Positions 17,696 to 27,127 are shown, counted from the first letter of the stretch. The stretch: DNA of 64,000 nt from SAR324 cluster bacterium (GCA_015231825.1 JADGAV010000002.1:176908-240907); one strand, 5' to 3'. Numbers and translations: made by a program. The notes: generated by a model from the letters alone, not told the origin.

Positions 17696-19139
17696 ACCCT
17701 TGAAAATTATGCTGGCCATTTCGGAGGTGGATGGATTTGTTAAAACAGGAGGGTTAGCTGATATTGGGAGGTCTCTGCCCCTGGCTTTGAAAAAGCGGGG
17801 GCATGATGTGCGGATCATATTGCCTTATTATAGTAAAATCATCCGTCAGAAAACGATGATTCCCGCTGTTGAAACACTTGGTGTTCCCATGGGGAATAAG
17901 GAGCTTTGGTGTGCGGTGAAACAGTGTTTTGAAGAGAAAGTACCGGTTTATCTGGTGGAGTATGATCTCTTTTTTGCAAGAGAACGCTGCTACGATGACG
18001 GAACTTACCCGTTTGTCGACAATGCGGAACGTTTCGGTTTTTTTTCAAAAGCGGTGCTGCAAGCATGTCAGGCACTCAATTTTGCTCCCGACATTATACA
18101 CTGCAATGATTGGCACACAGCTCTTTTGCCTTTTTATTTAAAAGAACATGAAAAAGACAATCCCTTTTTTAAAAAAACTGCAACTCTGCTCACCTTTCAC
18201 AATGCTTCGTTTCAAGGACATTTTCCATTGACTTCACGAGAATTTTTAGGAATAGGCTGGGAACATTTCAGTTCTGATCGTTTTGAAGATTTTGGTCAGC
18301 TCAACTTTCTTAAAGGAGGAATCGCATGGGCTGACAAAATCAATGCAGTCAGTCCGGGATATGCCGAAGAACTGCTCACTCCTCTCGGTGGTCACGGACT
18401 TCACGAAATGCTGCAACGCCGCCAAAACGATGTACATGGTATTTTAAACGGATGTGACTATCAAACCTGGAACCCCGAAATTGACCCTTATATCCCTGTC
18501 ACCTATTCGGCGCTTGATTTGAATGGAAAGCGGACCTGCAAAGAAGAACTGCAAAAGGCATTTCAACTTCCCCGCCGACCCGACATTCCTGTCATCGGAA
18601 TGGTCACCCGCCTGAGTGCCCAAAAAGGGTTTGAATTCGCAATCCCTGCCTTGATGGAAATATTGAATTGGGAGCTTCAACTGATTGTTTTGGGAGCTGG
18701 AGAACACTGGATTGAAGGAGCACTGGACGTTCTGGAGCAGCAGTTCCCGGAAAAAGTCGGTTGGAAAAACGGATACGATTGGGGTTTGGCTCACTGGATT
18801 GAGGCGGGGAGCGATATGTTCCTGATGCCGTCTCTATTTGAACCTTGCGGGTTGAATCAAATGTACAGCCTCAAATACGGAACATTGCCTATCGTCCGTT
18901 CAGTAGGCGGGCTTCGAGATACCGTTACTCATTTCACCGAAGCAGACGGCACAGGATTCGTGTTTGAAGAACCTTCCCCTGAAGCCTTGATTCATTGTGT
19001 GCGCCAGTCTGTCGAGACCTATTATGAGCAGCCTGCGGCCTTTCAGAAACTGATTCAAAATGCCATGGCGAAACAGTTTGACTGGGAAAATTCTGCAGAC
19101 CAATATGAAGATCTCTATTTGGAAACTATGAAAAAATAG
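17688..19139 (+). CDS. glgA: Glycogen synthase (ADP-glucose, GT5)
   Basis: The protein has 483 residues if translation begins at the TTG at 17688. That codon has GGAG five bases upstream and gives LAEPLKIMLAISE, matching the family N-terminus. An earlier ATG would only extend into glgC without a ribosome site. The TTG overlaps the last codons and stop of glgC, so the genes are translationally coupled. The motifs are KTGGLADIGRSLP (ADP-glucose binding), HCNDWHTALLP, STM-like GILNGCDYQTWNP, and PSLFEPCGLNQMYSLKYG in the second Rossmann domain. It elongates alpha-1,4-glucan. No glgB or glgP is in the window. Confidence 0.95.
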   Translation: MAEPLKIMLAISEVDGFVKTGGLADIGRSLPLALKKRGHDVRIILPYYSKIIRQKTMIPAVETLGVPMGNKELWCAVKQCFEEKVPVYLVEYDLFFARERCYDDGTYPFVDNAERFGFFSKAVLQACQALNFAPDIIHCNDWHTALLPFYLKEHEKDNPFFKKTATLLTFHNASFQGHFPLTSREFLGIGWEHFSSDRFEDFGQLNFLKGGIAWADKINAVSPGYAEELLTPLGGHGLHEMLQRRQNDVHGILNGCDYQTWNPEIDPYIPVTYSALDLNGKRTCKEELQKAFQLPRRPDIPVIGMVTRLSAQKGFEFAIPALMEILNWELQLIVLGAGEHWIEGALDVLEQQFPEKVGWKNGYDWGLAHWIEAGSDMFLMPSLFEPCGLNQMYSLKYGTLPIVRSVGGLRDTVTHFTEADGTGFVFEEPSPEALIHCVRQSVETYYEQPAAFQKLIQNAMAKQFDWENSADQYEDLYLETMKK

Positions 19140-19158
19140 GTGGAAAATTGCCAGGGTT

Positions 19159-19183
19159 GGCCGCCCCAATGACTGGAGCGGCT
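19159..19183 (+). terminator. Hairpin downstream of glgA
   Basis: GGCCGC (19159-19164) pairs with GCGGCT (19178-19183), with CCA/TGG pairing inside. The T-rich stretch after it is short (GTTTTCTT). It is a likely end of the glgCA transcript. Confidence 0.4.
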
Positions 19184-19210
19184 GAAGTTTTCTTAACGAA
19201 GACTTTTGCC

Positions 19211-19417
19211 TTAGTTAATTACCTTGTCTGCCTTAAGGCAGTCTGAACGCCACAAACATCCGTCCTGCCCGCAGGTTTCAGAATAGCTGGTGGAGTAGCA
19301 ATCATAATTGTTTTCATCACGTTGGATGATATGAATCAGATCAGCTTTCTTTTTTCCTTTCAAGTTCAGCTGAATTCCGCGATGAGTGATTATATTACGA
19401 ATTTCCGATACAGTCAT
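19211..19417 (-). CDS. Small SAP-like, cysteine-rich protein
   Basis: The protein has 68 residues. The N-terminal half (TVSEIRNIITHRGIQLN, then KKKADLIHIIQR) reads like a SAP helix-loop-helix, a fold that usually binds DNA or RNA. The C-terminal half has four cysteines in the pattern DC-x9-C-x4-C-x5-C, with the conserved look CGQDGCLWRSDC, suggesting a metal site. Similar small proteins occur in deltaproteobacteria, but I know of no assigned function. AAAGGA precedes the ATG at six bases. It lies downstream of the unknown gene at 19592, separated by 174 bases. Confidence 0.75.
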   Translation of the reverse strand: MTVSEIRNIITHRGIQLNLKGKKKADLIHIIQRDENNYDCYSTSYSETCGQDGCLWRSDCLKADKVIN

Positions 19418-19441
19418 ATGTCCTTTTTCTTGCTGAGTTTC

Positions 19442-19460
19442 AAACGGAGGCTCCGTTTTT
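19442..19460 (+). terminator. Short perfect hairpin with T-run
   Basis: AAACGGAG (19442-19449) and CTCCGTTT (19451-19458) form a tight perfect stem running into TTTTT. It faces the plus strand, away from the SAP-like gene, and might stop read-through from glgA or an antisense transcript. Confidence 0.4.
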
Positions 19461-19591
19461 AAATGTGATTGTCCAAAATTTGAATCCTCCCGAACTCCTT
19501 TCCAATTGGTAACAATCTGATGAATTAAACCTGCAATATATCCCAGTTATTTTTCTTTGTCTATCTCAAATTGAATAACTGATCCTCCAAA

Positions 19592-20398
19592 TCACCAATA
19601 AGGGTCGTGCCAGAGAGCTTCCATGAACATGACGCTTCCGGCATAGGCCCCCAGTGTGAGCATCGGGTTATAGCCATAATCGTATCCATAAGGATGCTCT
19701 TCAATAATTGTGACAGTTTCCCCCCGTTCTTGCTCTTCTGCTTGTTGGGATTCTGCTCTTTCCTGCTCCTGTCTCTTAAGATAACGTTCCTGGTTAATTT
19801 TTGATCCTTGGGCGATGATATCATCGAGGACATCGTGACCGGATACAAACCCTTCTTCATCTTCATAAGAAAGGTCTTCCTCTCTGATCTGATCGTTGAC
19901 AATGGCTTCCATTTCTTCAAATAAAGACCCAGCCGCTAAATCAAATTTCCAGTCTGAGTTTTCAAAAAATATTTCGTTGCTCATCATTCCCAAAAAAACC
20001 ATGCGGAAAGGATCTATTCCCTTAAAGCGGGCAACTGCGACACGGAGGTCATCCCAACGTTCATCTTCCAGAAAGTCCGCTTCTTTGTCTGCAAAGGTTC
20101 CTTCTTCCAGATCCACATAAGCGTAGATATCAAAATGAGTGTCGTAGGAGATCTGTTGGTTTAGAAGCTGCTGATAAATTTTCCGTCCTTTTTCTGTTAT
20201 TTTAAAGTAAAGATCTTCTGCAACCTCCAGCAATTCTCTTTTTTCCAGAATGTTGAGGTATTCTTCCAGCAATTGGTCATTTTTTTCCATAAAAGAAGAG
20301 TGGATTTTTTCTTTTTCAGTAGCGATCTGGTCTAATAAAAGCAGACCGGCAAATTGCTGCTTCTTTTCTTGAGACATGTGTTCTTGAGTGGCAGTCAT
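19592..20398 (-). CDS. Hypothetical protein with winged-helix-like N-terminus
   Basis: This 268-residue protein is of no family I recognise. The first 80 residues (LLLLDQIATEKEKIH, then YLNILEKRELLEVAEDLYFKITEKGRKIYQQLL) look like a winged helix, with a wing resembling MarR/PadR-type domains. The middle is acidic. It is followed by a glutamine/glutamate-rich helix (about 205-230) and a tyrosine/glycine-rich tail (HPYGYDYGYNPMLTLGAYAG) ending in a hydrophobic helix and HDPYW. The tail could be a membrane or assembly anchor. The zapA gene is divergent from it. Function unknown. Confidence 0.7.
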   Translation of the reverse strand: MTATQEHMSQEKKQQFAGLLLLDQIATEKEKIHSSFMEKNDQLLEEYLNILEKRELLEVAEDLYFKITEKGRKIYQQLLNQQISYDTHFDIYAYVDLEEGTFADKEADFLEDERWDDLRVAVARFKGIDPFRMVFLGMMSNEIFFENSDWKFDLAAGSLFEEMEAIVNDQIREEDLSYEDEEGFVSGHDVLDDIIAQGSKINQERYLKRQEQERAESQQAEEQERGETVTIIEEHPYGYDYGYNPMLTLGAYAGSVMFMEALWHDPYW

Positions 20399-20558
20399 TG
20401 TGCATTCCTTTTTGAAATCGGATTAAGAACTATGAATTTTATAATCTTCAGACAAGGTCCGGTGATCTGTGAAAATGCAATTGCTTTCCTTTTTAAAAAC
20501 TGTTAGCTTCTAGTGCCCTATAACACCGTAACCGTTCCTTGTCAGAAGCTTTTAAAGC

Positions 20559-20885
20559 ATGGTAGAAAGTTCTCAGAATAATTTAAAACAGTACAAAATC
20601 AATATCAAGGGTCATCAGTTTTCAGTTTCCAGTCAATATACTGAAGAACAAATTAGAGAGGTTGAAGCATTTTTAATTGAGCGGATTGATGAGATCGCTG
20701 CTAAATCAGATACCTACAATTTGATGAGTTTGACCGTGCTGGTAGCTTTGAATTTAGCGGACGATTTGTTAAGCATACGCAACAACAAAGATTATATGGC
20801 GGATGCGGCTCGAGAAAGTTTGATGTCGATTTGCAATCGGTTAGACAGTGTAATGGAAAAAGAAAAAATTTCCAGCACTTCTTGA
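20559..20885 (+). CDS. zapA: Cell division protein ZapA
   Basis: This 108-residue protein matches ZapA in length and layout. An N-terminal alpha/beta part (YKINIKGHQFSVSSQYTEEQ) is followed by a long coiled coil. ZapA binds FtsZ at midcell and bundles protofilaments. The segment LMSLTVLVALNLADDLLSIR is typical of the family. The 6S RNA directly downstream repeats the zapA-ssrS neighbourhood seen in many proteobacteria and strengthens both calls. No clear Shine-Dalgarno is seen. Confidence 0.88.
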   Translation: MVESSQNNLKQYKINIKGHQFSVSSQYTEEQIREVEAFLIERIDEIAAKSDTYNLMSLTVLVALNLADDLLSIRNNKDYMADAARESLMSICNRLDSVMEKEKISSTS

Positions 20886-20949
20886 AATCTGAAAGGTACC
20901 AGAATTTTTACTTAAACTCTTTTGAAATCTCTAATGAAACACTTCATAC

Positions 20950-21145
20950 CGATTTGGTGAAGATATTCCTGTGGTTCTCGTGATGCAATCTTTTGCTACC
21001 TTACTTGTTTTGTAAAGGGATTTGTCCCTGGCGATGGTGTGCATGCCTTTATTTAAAGGAAGCCTTAAATCCCCATACGTTATCCCACCTGGAGAACCAG
21101 GTACAAAATATTCCACACGGTTTTGCGGCAATATCTTCCCTCCTT
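20950..21145 (+). ncRNA. ssrS: 6S RNA
   Basis: The region folds like 6S RNA. The closing stem is GAAGATATT (20959-20967) with AATATCTTC (21130-21138), continued by CCTGTGG with CCACACGG. A large internal bubble follows, and then an apical arm GGGATTT/AAATCCC (21017-21023/21067-21073) and CCTTT/AAAGG. The conserved words GGTGTGCATGCC (21036-21047) and GGAAGCCTTAAA (21058-21069) match those of proteobacterial 6S RNA. The closing stem runs into TTTTTT at 21148, a natural terminator. 6S RNA mimics an open promoter and binds sigma-70 RNA polymerase in stationary phase. Exact ends are estimates. Confidence 0.8.
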
Positions 21146-21305
21146 CCTTTTTTCAACTTCTTTTTTCCTTCTGATACCCAATAATACCCGCCCTGTGCCC
21201 CACTCTTCTATTGTTTAGGCTCAAATCCCGTTTCCGTAATATTGATGTTTTGATGCGCTCTGTCTGCATGTAGGCAGGATTCGATTTGTATCAATCAACA
21301 GGTTT

Positions 21306-22382
21306 TTATTTTTCAATGGTTTGGTCAGTTTTCTTTGAAACTCCGGTTTCCGGTGACAAATCGGCTTCTAGCGGTGGAGCATCGATTTTTTCTGGTCTTT
21401 GCTGGCTCAAATCAACTGCTCGATTCGATCGGCCGGCGGATTCGGGTTCGGCCAAATCTGAGAGCAGGGAGTGCTCATTCTCCTCATATTGATATTCATT
21501 TGGATGACTGGAGATGGATTTCCGGCATGAAGGAAGATCTTTGAGGAGTTTGATTGACCCTCCCTGAGCGTTTTCAGGTTGGAAGAAGTATGTTTTCTCC
21601 ACCAGTTCAGTCAAGAAAAAGGTGCGGTAGGCCGCAATATAATTTTTGCGATTCGTATAACAGACACATTTGAGCCAAATCTCGCCATCCTTGAGTTCAA
21701 TTCCAACCTCAGGAGGCTGTTCCAGAGAGCGGTAAGCTGAAAGGAGGACGGTTTCATGGCAAAAATTCAGTAATTGACTCATGAGATCATGATAAATGAC
21801 AGGAATTGGGAATTCACATTCAAAGTGATAAATTGTATTTGAGTCTACATTGCACAAAAATGTTTCCGTCAGCAGTTTTCGGTTGGGGATGGTGAGGGTC
21901 TCTCCATAAGGTCCTAACAAGTGTATATGTGTGAATCCGAATTTGGTCAGTTTTCCCCGATGTTTGATCAGTTCCACTTCGTGGCCGATATTTGCTGCCA
22001 AAGTGCGTCGTACAACAGGATAGGCGATGATATTTTTTACAAGATCCTGACATCCAATTCCGAAACTGATCACTCCGATCCCTCCGAGACTGACGATCAA
22101 TGCCCAGTGCAGCTGCATCGCTTCACCAATCAGGAACAAAATGAGTGTTAAAATCAAAGTGAACTCAACCCATCGCTGGTGTCGAAGATAGCTGCGACGA
22201 TACAGGGGGAGCCGGGCAAGCCAGTTGTGAACAGTTTTTAGAATCCTGAAAAGGACGAGAACAAAAATGAGCAGAACGAAAATACGGATGCCACTTTCCA
22301 AAATAGAATCTGTGAATAAATCTTCAAAATGTGGGATGGTAATATTTTCGGGTACAAGGGGAAGGGCAGATGGATCTTTCAT
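21306..22382 (-). CDS. MscS-family mechanosensitive channel
   Basis: This 358-residue protein has three membrane helices (about 30-50, 72-90 and 93-123) and a cytoplasmic beta domain. The third helix has the MscS pore pattern (SLGGIGVISFGIG) followed by QDLVKNIIAYPVV, and after it GHEVELIKHRGKLTKFGFTH and TIPNRKLL, typical of the MscS beta domain. The last 70 residues are charged and low-complexity. MscS channels open under membrane tension and release solutes. Its ATG overlaps the stop of the large ATPase gene by four bases (ATGA), so the two are translationally coupled. Confidence 0.87.
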   Translation of the reverse strand: MKDPSALPLVPENITIPHFEDLFTDSILESGIRIFVLLIFVLVLFRILKTVHNWLARLPLYRRSYLRHQRWVEFTLILTLILFLIGEAMQLHWALIVSLGGIGVISFGIGCQDLVKNIIAYPVVRRTLAANIGHEVELIKHRGKLTKFGFTHIHLLGPYGETLTIPNRKLLTETFLCNVDSNTIYHFECEFPIPVIYHDLMSQLLNFCHETVLLSAYRSLEQPPEVGIELKDGEIWLKCVCYTNRKNYIAAYRTFFLTELVEKTYFFQPENAQGGSIKLLKDLPSCRKSISSHPNEYQYEENEHSLLSDLAEPESAGRSNRAVDLSQQRPEKIDAPPLEADLSPETGVSKKTDQTIEK

Positions 22383-25300
22383 GGCAGCAATGTCGATTTT
22401 TTAAGCAGTTGATAAATGGTCAAATAAGACTCTGGATTGACGGAAAAAACAGTCTCGTTGTTTTGCCGACGAATAAAAATCAATTCTGCGCGTTTGAGGT
22501 TGTCCAGGGCGACTCTCAATGATTTGGAGGAAACTACGGCCTGCTGCAAATGTTGTGGTCGGACGGTTCCCTGTGCCAGGATAATCCTTAAAAGCAAATG
22601 CTCTTCTTCTTCAAGGTGCGGCAATTGGGTTTTTTCTATGAAGGGATTGAGCAGGATTGTATTGTCTTCAAGAATGCTGCAGTGATCGATCCATAGTTTC
22701 ATCGCGATGGCCGGGAGTCCCATGCTGTGACGTTCCAGTTCGGAAAAAAAATGTCGTTCCAGCATGCGTTTACAGGTAGGTGAGTGAAGCTTGTTTAACC
22801 ACTTGAAGTCACGATGATCCGCAGGGATTTTAAATTGCAGTGGCAGACCCACAACTTCATGGCGTTTGTAGAGCATCTCTTTTAGTTTCTTTTTGCGCAC
22901 CGGTTTCAAATGAAAGACATGAGTGAAGGCTCCTCCTGTTTTCGGCATCAATTCGATGGTTTTCCAGGCAATTTCGTTGACTGCTAAAATCCAGATGATT
23001 TCCCGAGGAGTTTTCTGCAGATACTCAAAAAATTCAAGCATGGGCCGTGCCCCTCCCATTGTTTCAACGAAACAGGCTTCCAAACCGTCAACAACGACTA
23101 CCTTTATTTGTTCCAATTCAATTTTATGAACGATTTCTTCCAGAGAAAATGGACGGCTATTGATGATTCCCGAAATATTATTGTCAAGCAATGCCAGATG
23201 AATTTGGACCGTTTCTGCGTCGAGCACATTTCTGACGAAATAATTGATCAAACTTCGCTTGCCGCTTCCGGGCATTCCGACGATGGCGATGGCAACACGT
23301 TCATTATCTCGATGCTCGGTGCAGATTCGTAAAAGTTCTGCTGACTCTCGTTTTCTGCCAACAAACAAGGATGAAATCTCCAGTGGATCAACCATGAAAA
23401 CCCGTGAATAGTAAGCTGGTAACGGAAATTCCGGGGGAGGGGATTTGGAGCGCAATGAGCCTTTGAATCGCAGCCAGCGTGTTTGAGCTTTTTCGACCAA
23501 TAGCAGTGATTTTTGCACCAGCGGCCATTGCTGGACCAAATTGGTCTGGCCCATATGCAAAACCATACCAAGCACTGCAGCCACCACACCAGAACCTTCA
23601 GAGGCGAGCTTCAGCAATTTCTGTCGCAATCCGGGATCAAATATGACATCTTCCAAGTCATCAACGGTTTCGGTTAGGATTTGTCGAACACCCTGATCAA
23701 AGCGAGTGAATTCAGCCTCCAATTCCTCAAGGATTGTCTGGAATTGAAGCACGGTCGGATGTGCACTCTCTTTCAACTCCTGGTAGACCACCGCACGGTC
23801 AGCATTTTGCCATCCCGAAATTGGATCTGTCCATTCCTGGCGCAGGGCATAAAAGCTGAAAAGGAAAAATTGCTCCTGTTTGTCAATTTGTTCAGTCCAA
23901 TTTCGGAGGAATTCGATCCAGCGAGCATGCTGTGTATTGAGTTTTTCCAGGAGACGTGTGCGAAAAAATTGTTCAATGGTATATCGAAGCGGGACTGCTT
24001 CATCGATTTCAATTTTTTTGTGGGACCATGACCACAATTTTTCGAGATGAATGATATTTGCGTGTTCAGGAAGTGATTGAGCCAATGTATCGCATCTTTT
24101 CATGGTCAAATTGACCATCCGGTTGGCTCCTGAATCCCGGAAAATGTTGCGATATACGTTTTTGAGTTTGCTGATTCCTTCGTGAAAACTGCTTTCTACG
24201 CTTTCCATCTGAAATGCAAATTTGAAGGGATCCAGGTCCACCCAGATTTGCTGATCTTGAGGAATCCCTTTTTGAATCACTTCAATTGAATTTGCCAGCT
24301 GCCTGTGCATGAGATTATATTGACGATGCATGGTCTTCATTTCTTCATCAAGAATGTTCAATGCATCCTGACGAATTTGAAAAAATTGCAGGCGAATATA
24401 AAAATCTTCTAAAACATATTCCAACGCTTTTGACAGTTGCTCCAGACTCTCCTGATTCTCTCGGTCTACTTTAATCAATTTTGAGGCGAGTCTGGAAGCT
24501 TTCGGCAATTTATGATTTTTCGAGGCTTGGCAGGCAATCCAAAGTTCCCTTTCAAACCCTTTATAAATATACATCAGATGGCCGCGATGCGCAGAGCGGA
24601 GATTGTCGGACAATTGATGTATGTCATTGATCAAATCCTGACGAATGTCGACGATTTCCAGACCAGGAGGAAGATTGAACAGGCGTTGGGTTGCTTTTAG
24701 AAAAACAAAATACAGATCACCTGCCTCACTGAGCGTGCCATGCAATTGCAGGGCATGCTGGTATTGCAGCCAGAAAGTTCCAATGGCGCGCATTCTGACA
24801 CTTGCTGTGACCTGTTCACCTTCAGTCGGGCTTTCTTTTTTTGATGGCTGTTCTTTTTCAGGAACCCGGTTGGGTGTTTGGGATGCGGTTTCTTTTATAG
24901 ATTCCTTTTGAATAGGAGTTTCTGTTAGAATCGGAAAAGTATTTGGAATAGTAGGAATGCCAGCAAAGCATTCCAAATATTGAGAAATCGGATGATGTTG
25001 GGAAATGCCAAAAAAGCGGCCGAGAAATTTGCTGCTCACATTTTTACTGTCGCTTTCAGGCCAATGTTCAGGAAGGGAGAGGACCAATTCTTCCAGTAGA
25101 TCTTCAGTTATGGTAACCCAGCGGTCTGCTTTCTGGCATGCTTCCTCAATAAGTTTTGAAGCGCTGAAAAAAGATCGGGATAACTTGCCGGGATTCCATT
25201 CTGGTGCTGTTAGCTCAAAGTGGACTGTTTGCCTGGGGACTGCTGGAGTTTTCTTTTCTTCCAGTTGAGAAGCCAAGCCGATCCCTCTATCTTGTGGAGG

Positions 25301-25444
25301 GGGTAAGGATGGGGATTTCTCGTCGAGGAGTTCTATGGGCATATCATTGCCTATGTTTTCACCTGTATTATTATGTTCTGTATTTTGTTTTTTCATCTCA
25401 AAATGAAGCGGTGAAAATCTGCTTTGACTTTTAAGATCAATCAA
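22379..25444 (-). CDS. Large P-loop ATPase with winged-helix tail (STAND/AAA_16-like)
   Basis: This 1021-residue protein is of no named family I know. Residues 1-200 are largely disordered and charged. Residues 200-680 are almost all helical, with no clear motif. FVGRKRE then opens an ATPase domain with Walker A GMPGSGKRS (Lys729) and Walker B VVVVDG (Asp786, Glu789). A sensor-like region and a C-terminal winged helix (LLLRIILAQGTVRPQHLQQ, about 945-1010) follow. This order (helical sensor, AAA_16/Orc-type ATPase, winged helix) is that of STAND or Cdc6-like switches. It lies 36 bases after trkH and overlaps mscS by four bases, so it probably regulates one or both transport proteins; that is inference. 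Confidence 0.75.
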   Translation of the reverse strand: MIDLKSQSRFSPLHFEMKKQNTEHNNTGENIGNDMPIELLDEKSPSLPPPQDRGIGLASQLEEKKTPAVPRQTVHFELTAPEWNPGKLSRSFFSASKLIEEACQKADRWVTITEDLLEELVLSLPEHWPESDSKNVSSKFLGRFFGISQHHPISQYLECFAGIPTIPNTFPILTETPIQKESIKETASQTPNRVPEKEQPSKKESPTEGEQVTASVRMRAIGTFWLQYQHALQLHGTLSEAGDLYFVFLKATQRLFNLPPGLEIVDIRQDLINDIHQLSDNLRSAHRGHLMYIYKGFERELWIACQASKNHKLPKASRLASKLIKVDRENQESLEQLSKALEYVLEDFYIRLQFFQIRQDALNILDEEMKTMHRQYNLMHRQLANSIEVIQKGIPQDQQIWVDLDPFKFAFQMESVESSFHEGISKLKNVYRNIFRDSGANRMVNLTMKRCDTLAQSLPEHANIIHLEKLWSWSHKKIEIDEAVPLRYTIEQFFRTRLLEKLNTQHARWIEFLRNWTEQIDKQEQFFLFSFYALRQEWTDPISGWQNADRAVVYQELKESAHPTVLQFQTILEELEAEFTRFDQGVRQILTETVDDLEDVIFDPGLRQKLLKLASEGSGVVAAVLGMVLHMGQTNLVQQWPLVQKSLLLVEKAQTRWLRFKGSLRSKSPPPEFPLPAYYSRVFMVDPLEISSLFVGRKRESAELLRICTEHRDNERVAIAIVGMPGSGKRSLINYFVRNVLDAETVQIHLALLDNNISGIINSRPFSLEEIVHKIELEQIKVVVVDGLEACFVETMGGARPMLEFFEYLQKTPREIIWILAVNEIAWKTIELMPKTGGAFTHVFHLKPVRKKKLKEMLYKRHEVVGLPLQFKIPADHRDFKWLNKLHSPTCKRMLERHFFSELERHSMGLPAIAMKLWIDHCSILEDNTILLNPFIEKTQLPHLEEEEHLLLRIILAQGTVRPQHLQQAVVSSKSLRVALDNLKRAELIFIRRQNNETVFSVNPESYLTIYQLLKKSTLLP

Positions 25445-25480
25445 ATGGGGCTTTTATTCCAACCGATAAGAAGACCTGTA

Positions 25481-27127
25481 TCAGCGTACCCAAAATTTGT
25501 GATGCAAAACGCCCAGAACCGTAAAAAATTCCAACCGTCCCAGCAGCATCAGAGTGGCTAAAACGTACTTCGCTTCGACACTGAAATGAGCAAAACTTTC
25601 TGTGGGGCCGACTGTTCCAAATCCGGGGCCAACATTTCCCACTGCCGTCATCGAGGCCGTTAGAGCGGTCAGCATGTCATGCCCCTCAATTCCCAGAAAG
25701 AGAGCTCCAAAGGTAACAAATGAAAAATAAACCCCGACAAAAGCAAGGACCGGACGAAATAAGTCATTGGAAATGACGGTGTTTCCAACCCTTATTTTGC
25801 TGATCAGCGAAGGACGAAAACTCATTTGAATTTCATGGAAGAGAGTTTTTCCGATTAAAACGACTCTGAACAGTTTGAGTCCTCCGGCCGTTGATCCTGC
25901 GCAGCCACCAGTGAAGAGCAGATAAAAAATGATCAGATGACCAGAGACCGGATAGCGTTCATAATCATCAGACGCAAACCCGGTAGTGGTGATTAAGGCG
26001 ATCACCTGAAATAAGGCTGAACGCACAGCATGATGGACACTGTAATTTCGATCAGCTTGAGTGACAACGATCGTCTTGAGATTTTCAGAAAGGCTTCCTT
26101 CAGTAGCCTGATTTATGGAGTCTGTAAAAGTCTCTTTCTTGTGAAATCGCTGATCTTTCAGTTTTTCGAGTTGATCAATCGTTTTTAATGGGAGTCCCTG
26201 AGACTGCAACAGAGCTAAATCCTTTTGATCCAACTGATACCCGCCCATCCACAGCATCAAGGCAATAAGCCCTGCTGAGATCAACGTCAAGGTTAGATAA
26301 AACCTGAGTTCGGCATCCTTATAAACAACTCGCCACTGCCATTTACTGAGGAGATAGTATAAGCCAAAATTGGCCCCGGCGAGGAACATGAAAATAAGAA
26401 CAATCCACTCAATCGTCGGAGAATTAAAGGCGGTGATGCTGGCATTTTTTGTAGAAAAACCTCCTGTGGCCATCGTCGAAAAGCTGTGAGTGAGGGCGTC
26501 AAACCACGACATTTTCCCCAGCGTTCGCAGAAGTGCGGTTTCGAGCAGAGTCAGTCCAAGGTAGGTGTACCACAAGTTTCGGGAGGTATCTTTTATTTTA
26601 GGCGTCACTGACTCGGTGATCGGACCGGGCACCTCCATTTTAAACAAGCTCTTCCCTCCCACTCCCAGACTGGGAAAAATACTGACAAACAAAACAACTA
26701 CCCCCAGTCCGCCGATCCAGTGGGTGAGCGTCCTCCATAAATGAAGCGCTTTGGGAAGCGATTCGATGTCATTCAATATTGTTGAGCCAGTCGTGGTGAA
26801 CCCTGAAACCGATTCAAAAAACGCGTCTGCAAAGTTAGGCACAGCGCCACTGACTCGGTATGGCAGCGCACCGGTGATCGCGAGGGCAATCCAGGTATAG
26901 GTGACGATACCCAATGCATCTCGAGGCATCAAAACAGACGGGGCCCCTTTGCCGATGCGACGAAAAAGCAGTCCGACTGCGACCATCAGCAGAGAGGAGA
27001 TGATGAACCAGAAACCCAGCTGTTCATTGATTTCAAAATAAAAACACCAAAATAGAGGCAGGAGCAGCAATGCTGCCAATAGAAGATGGAAAGTACCGCA
27101 AATATTGAAAAAAACCTTAAAGTTCAT
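25481..27127 (-). CDS. trkH: Trk-type potassium uptake channel subunit
   Basis: This 548-residue membrane protein belongs to the TrkH/KtrB superfamily. The four pore loops are recognisable by their glycine filters: ESVSGFTTTGS, THSFSTMATGGFST, ITTTGFAS and AVGNVGPGFG. GGCAGSTAGGLKLFR marks the gating region before the last pore repeat. An extra soluble loop of about 70 residues (around 270-340) is inserted between pores two and three. It works with the TrkA regulator, whose gene overlaps it upstream by four bases. K+ enters down the membrane potential. Confidence 0.95.
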   Translation of the reverse strand: MNFKVFFNICGTFHLLLAALLLLPLFWCFYFEINEQLGFWFIISSLLMVAVGLLFRRIGKGAPSVLMPRDALGIVTYTWIALAITGALPYRVSGAVPNFADAFFESVSGFTTTGSTILNDIESLPKALHLWRTLTHWIGGLGVVVLFVSIFPSLGVGGKSLFKMEVPGPITESVTPKIKDTSRNLWYTYLGLTLLETALLRTLGKMSWFDALTHSFSTMATGGFSTKNASITAFNSPTIEWIVLIFMFLAGANFGLYYLLSKWQWRVVYKDAELRFYLTLTLISAGLIALMLWMGGYQLDQKDLALLQSQGLPLKTIDQLEKLKDQRFHKKETFTDSINQATEGSLSENLKTIVVTQADRNYSVHHAVRSALFQVIALITTTGFASDDYERYPVSGHLIIFYLLFTGGCAGSTAGGLKLFRVVLIGKTLFHEIQMSFRPSLISKIRVGNTVISNDLFRPVLAFVGVYFSFVTFGALFLGIEGHDMLTALTASMTAVGNVGPGFGTVGPTESFAHFSVEAKYVLATLMLLGRLEFFTVLGVLHHKFWVR

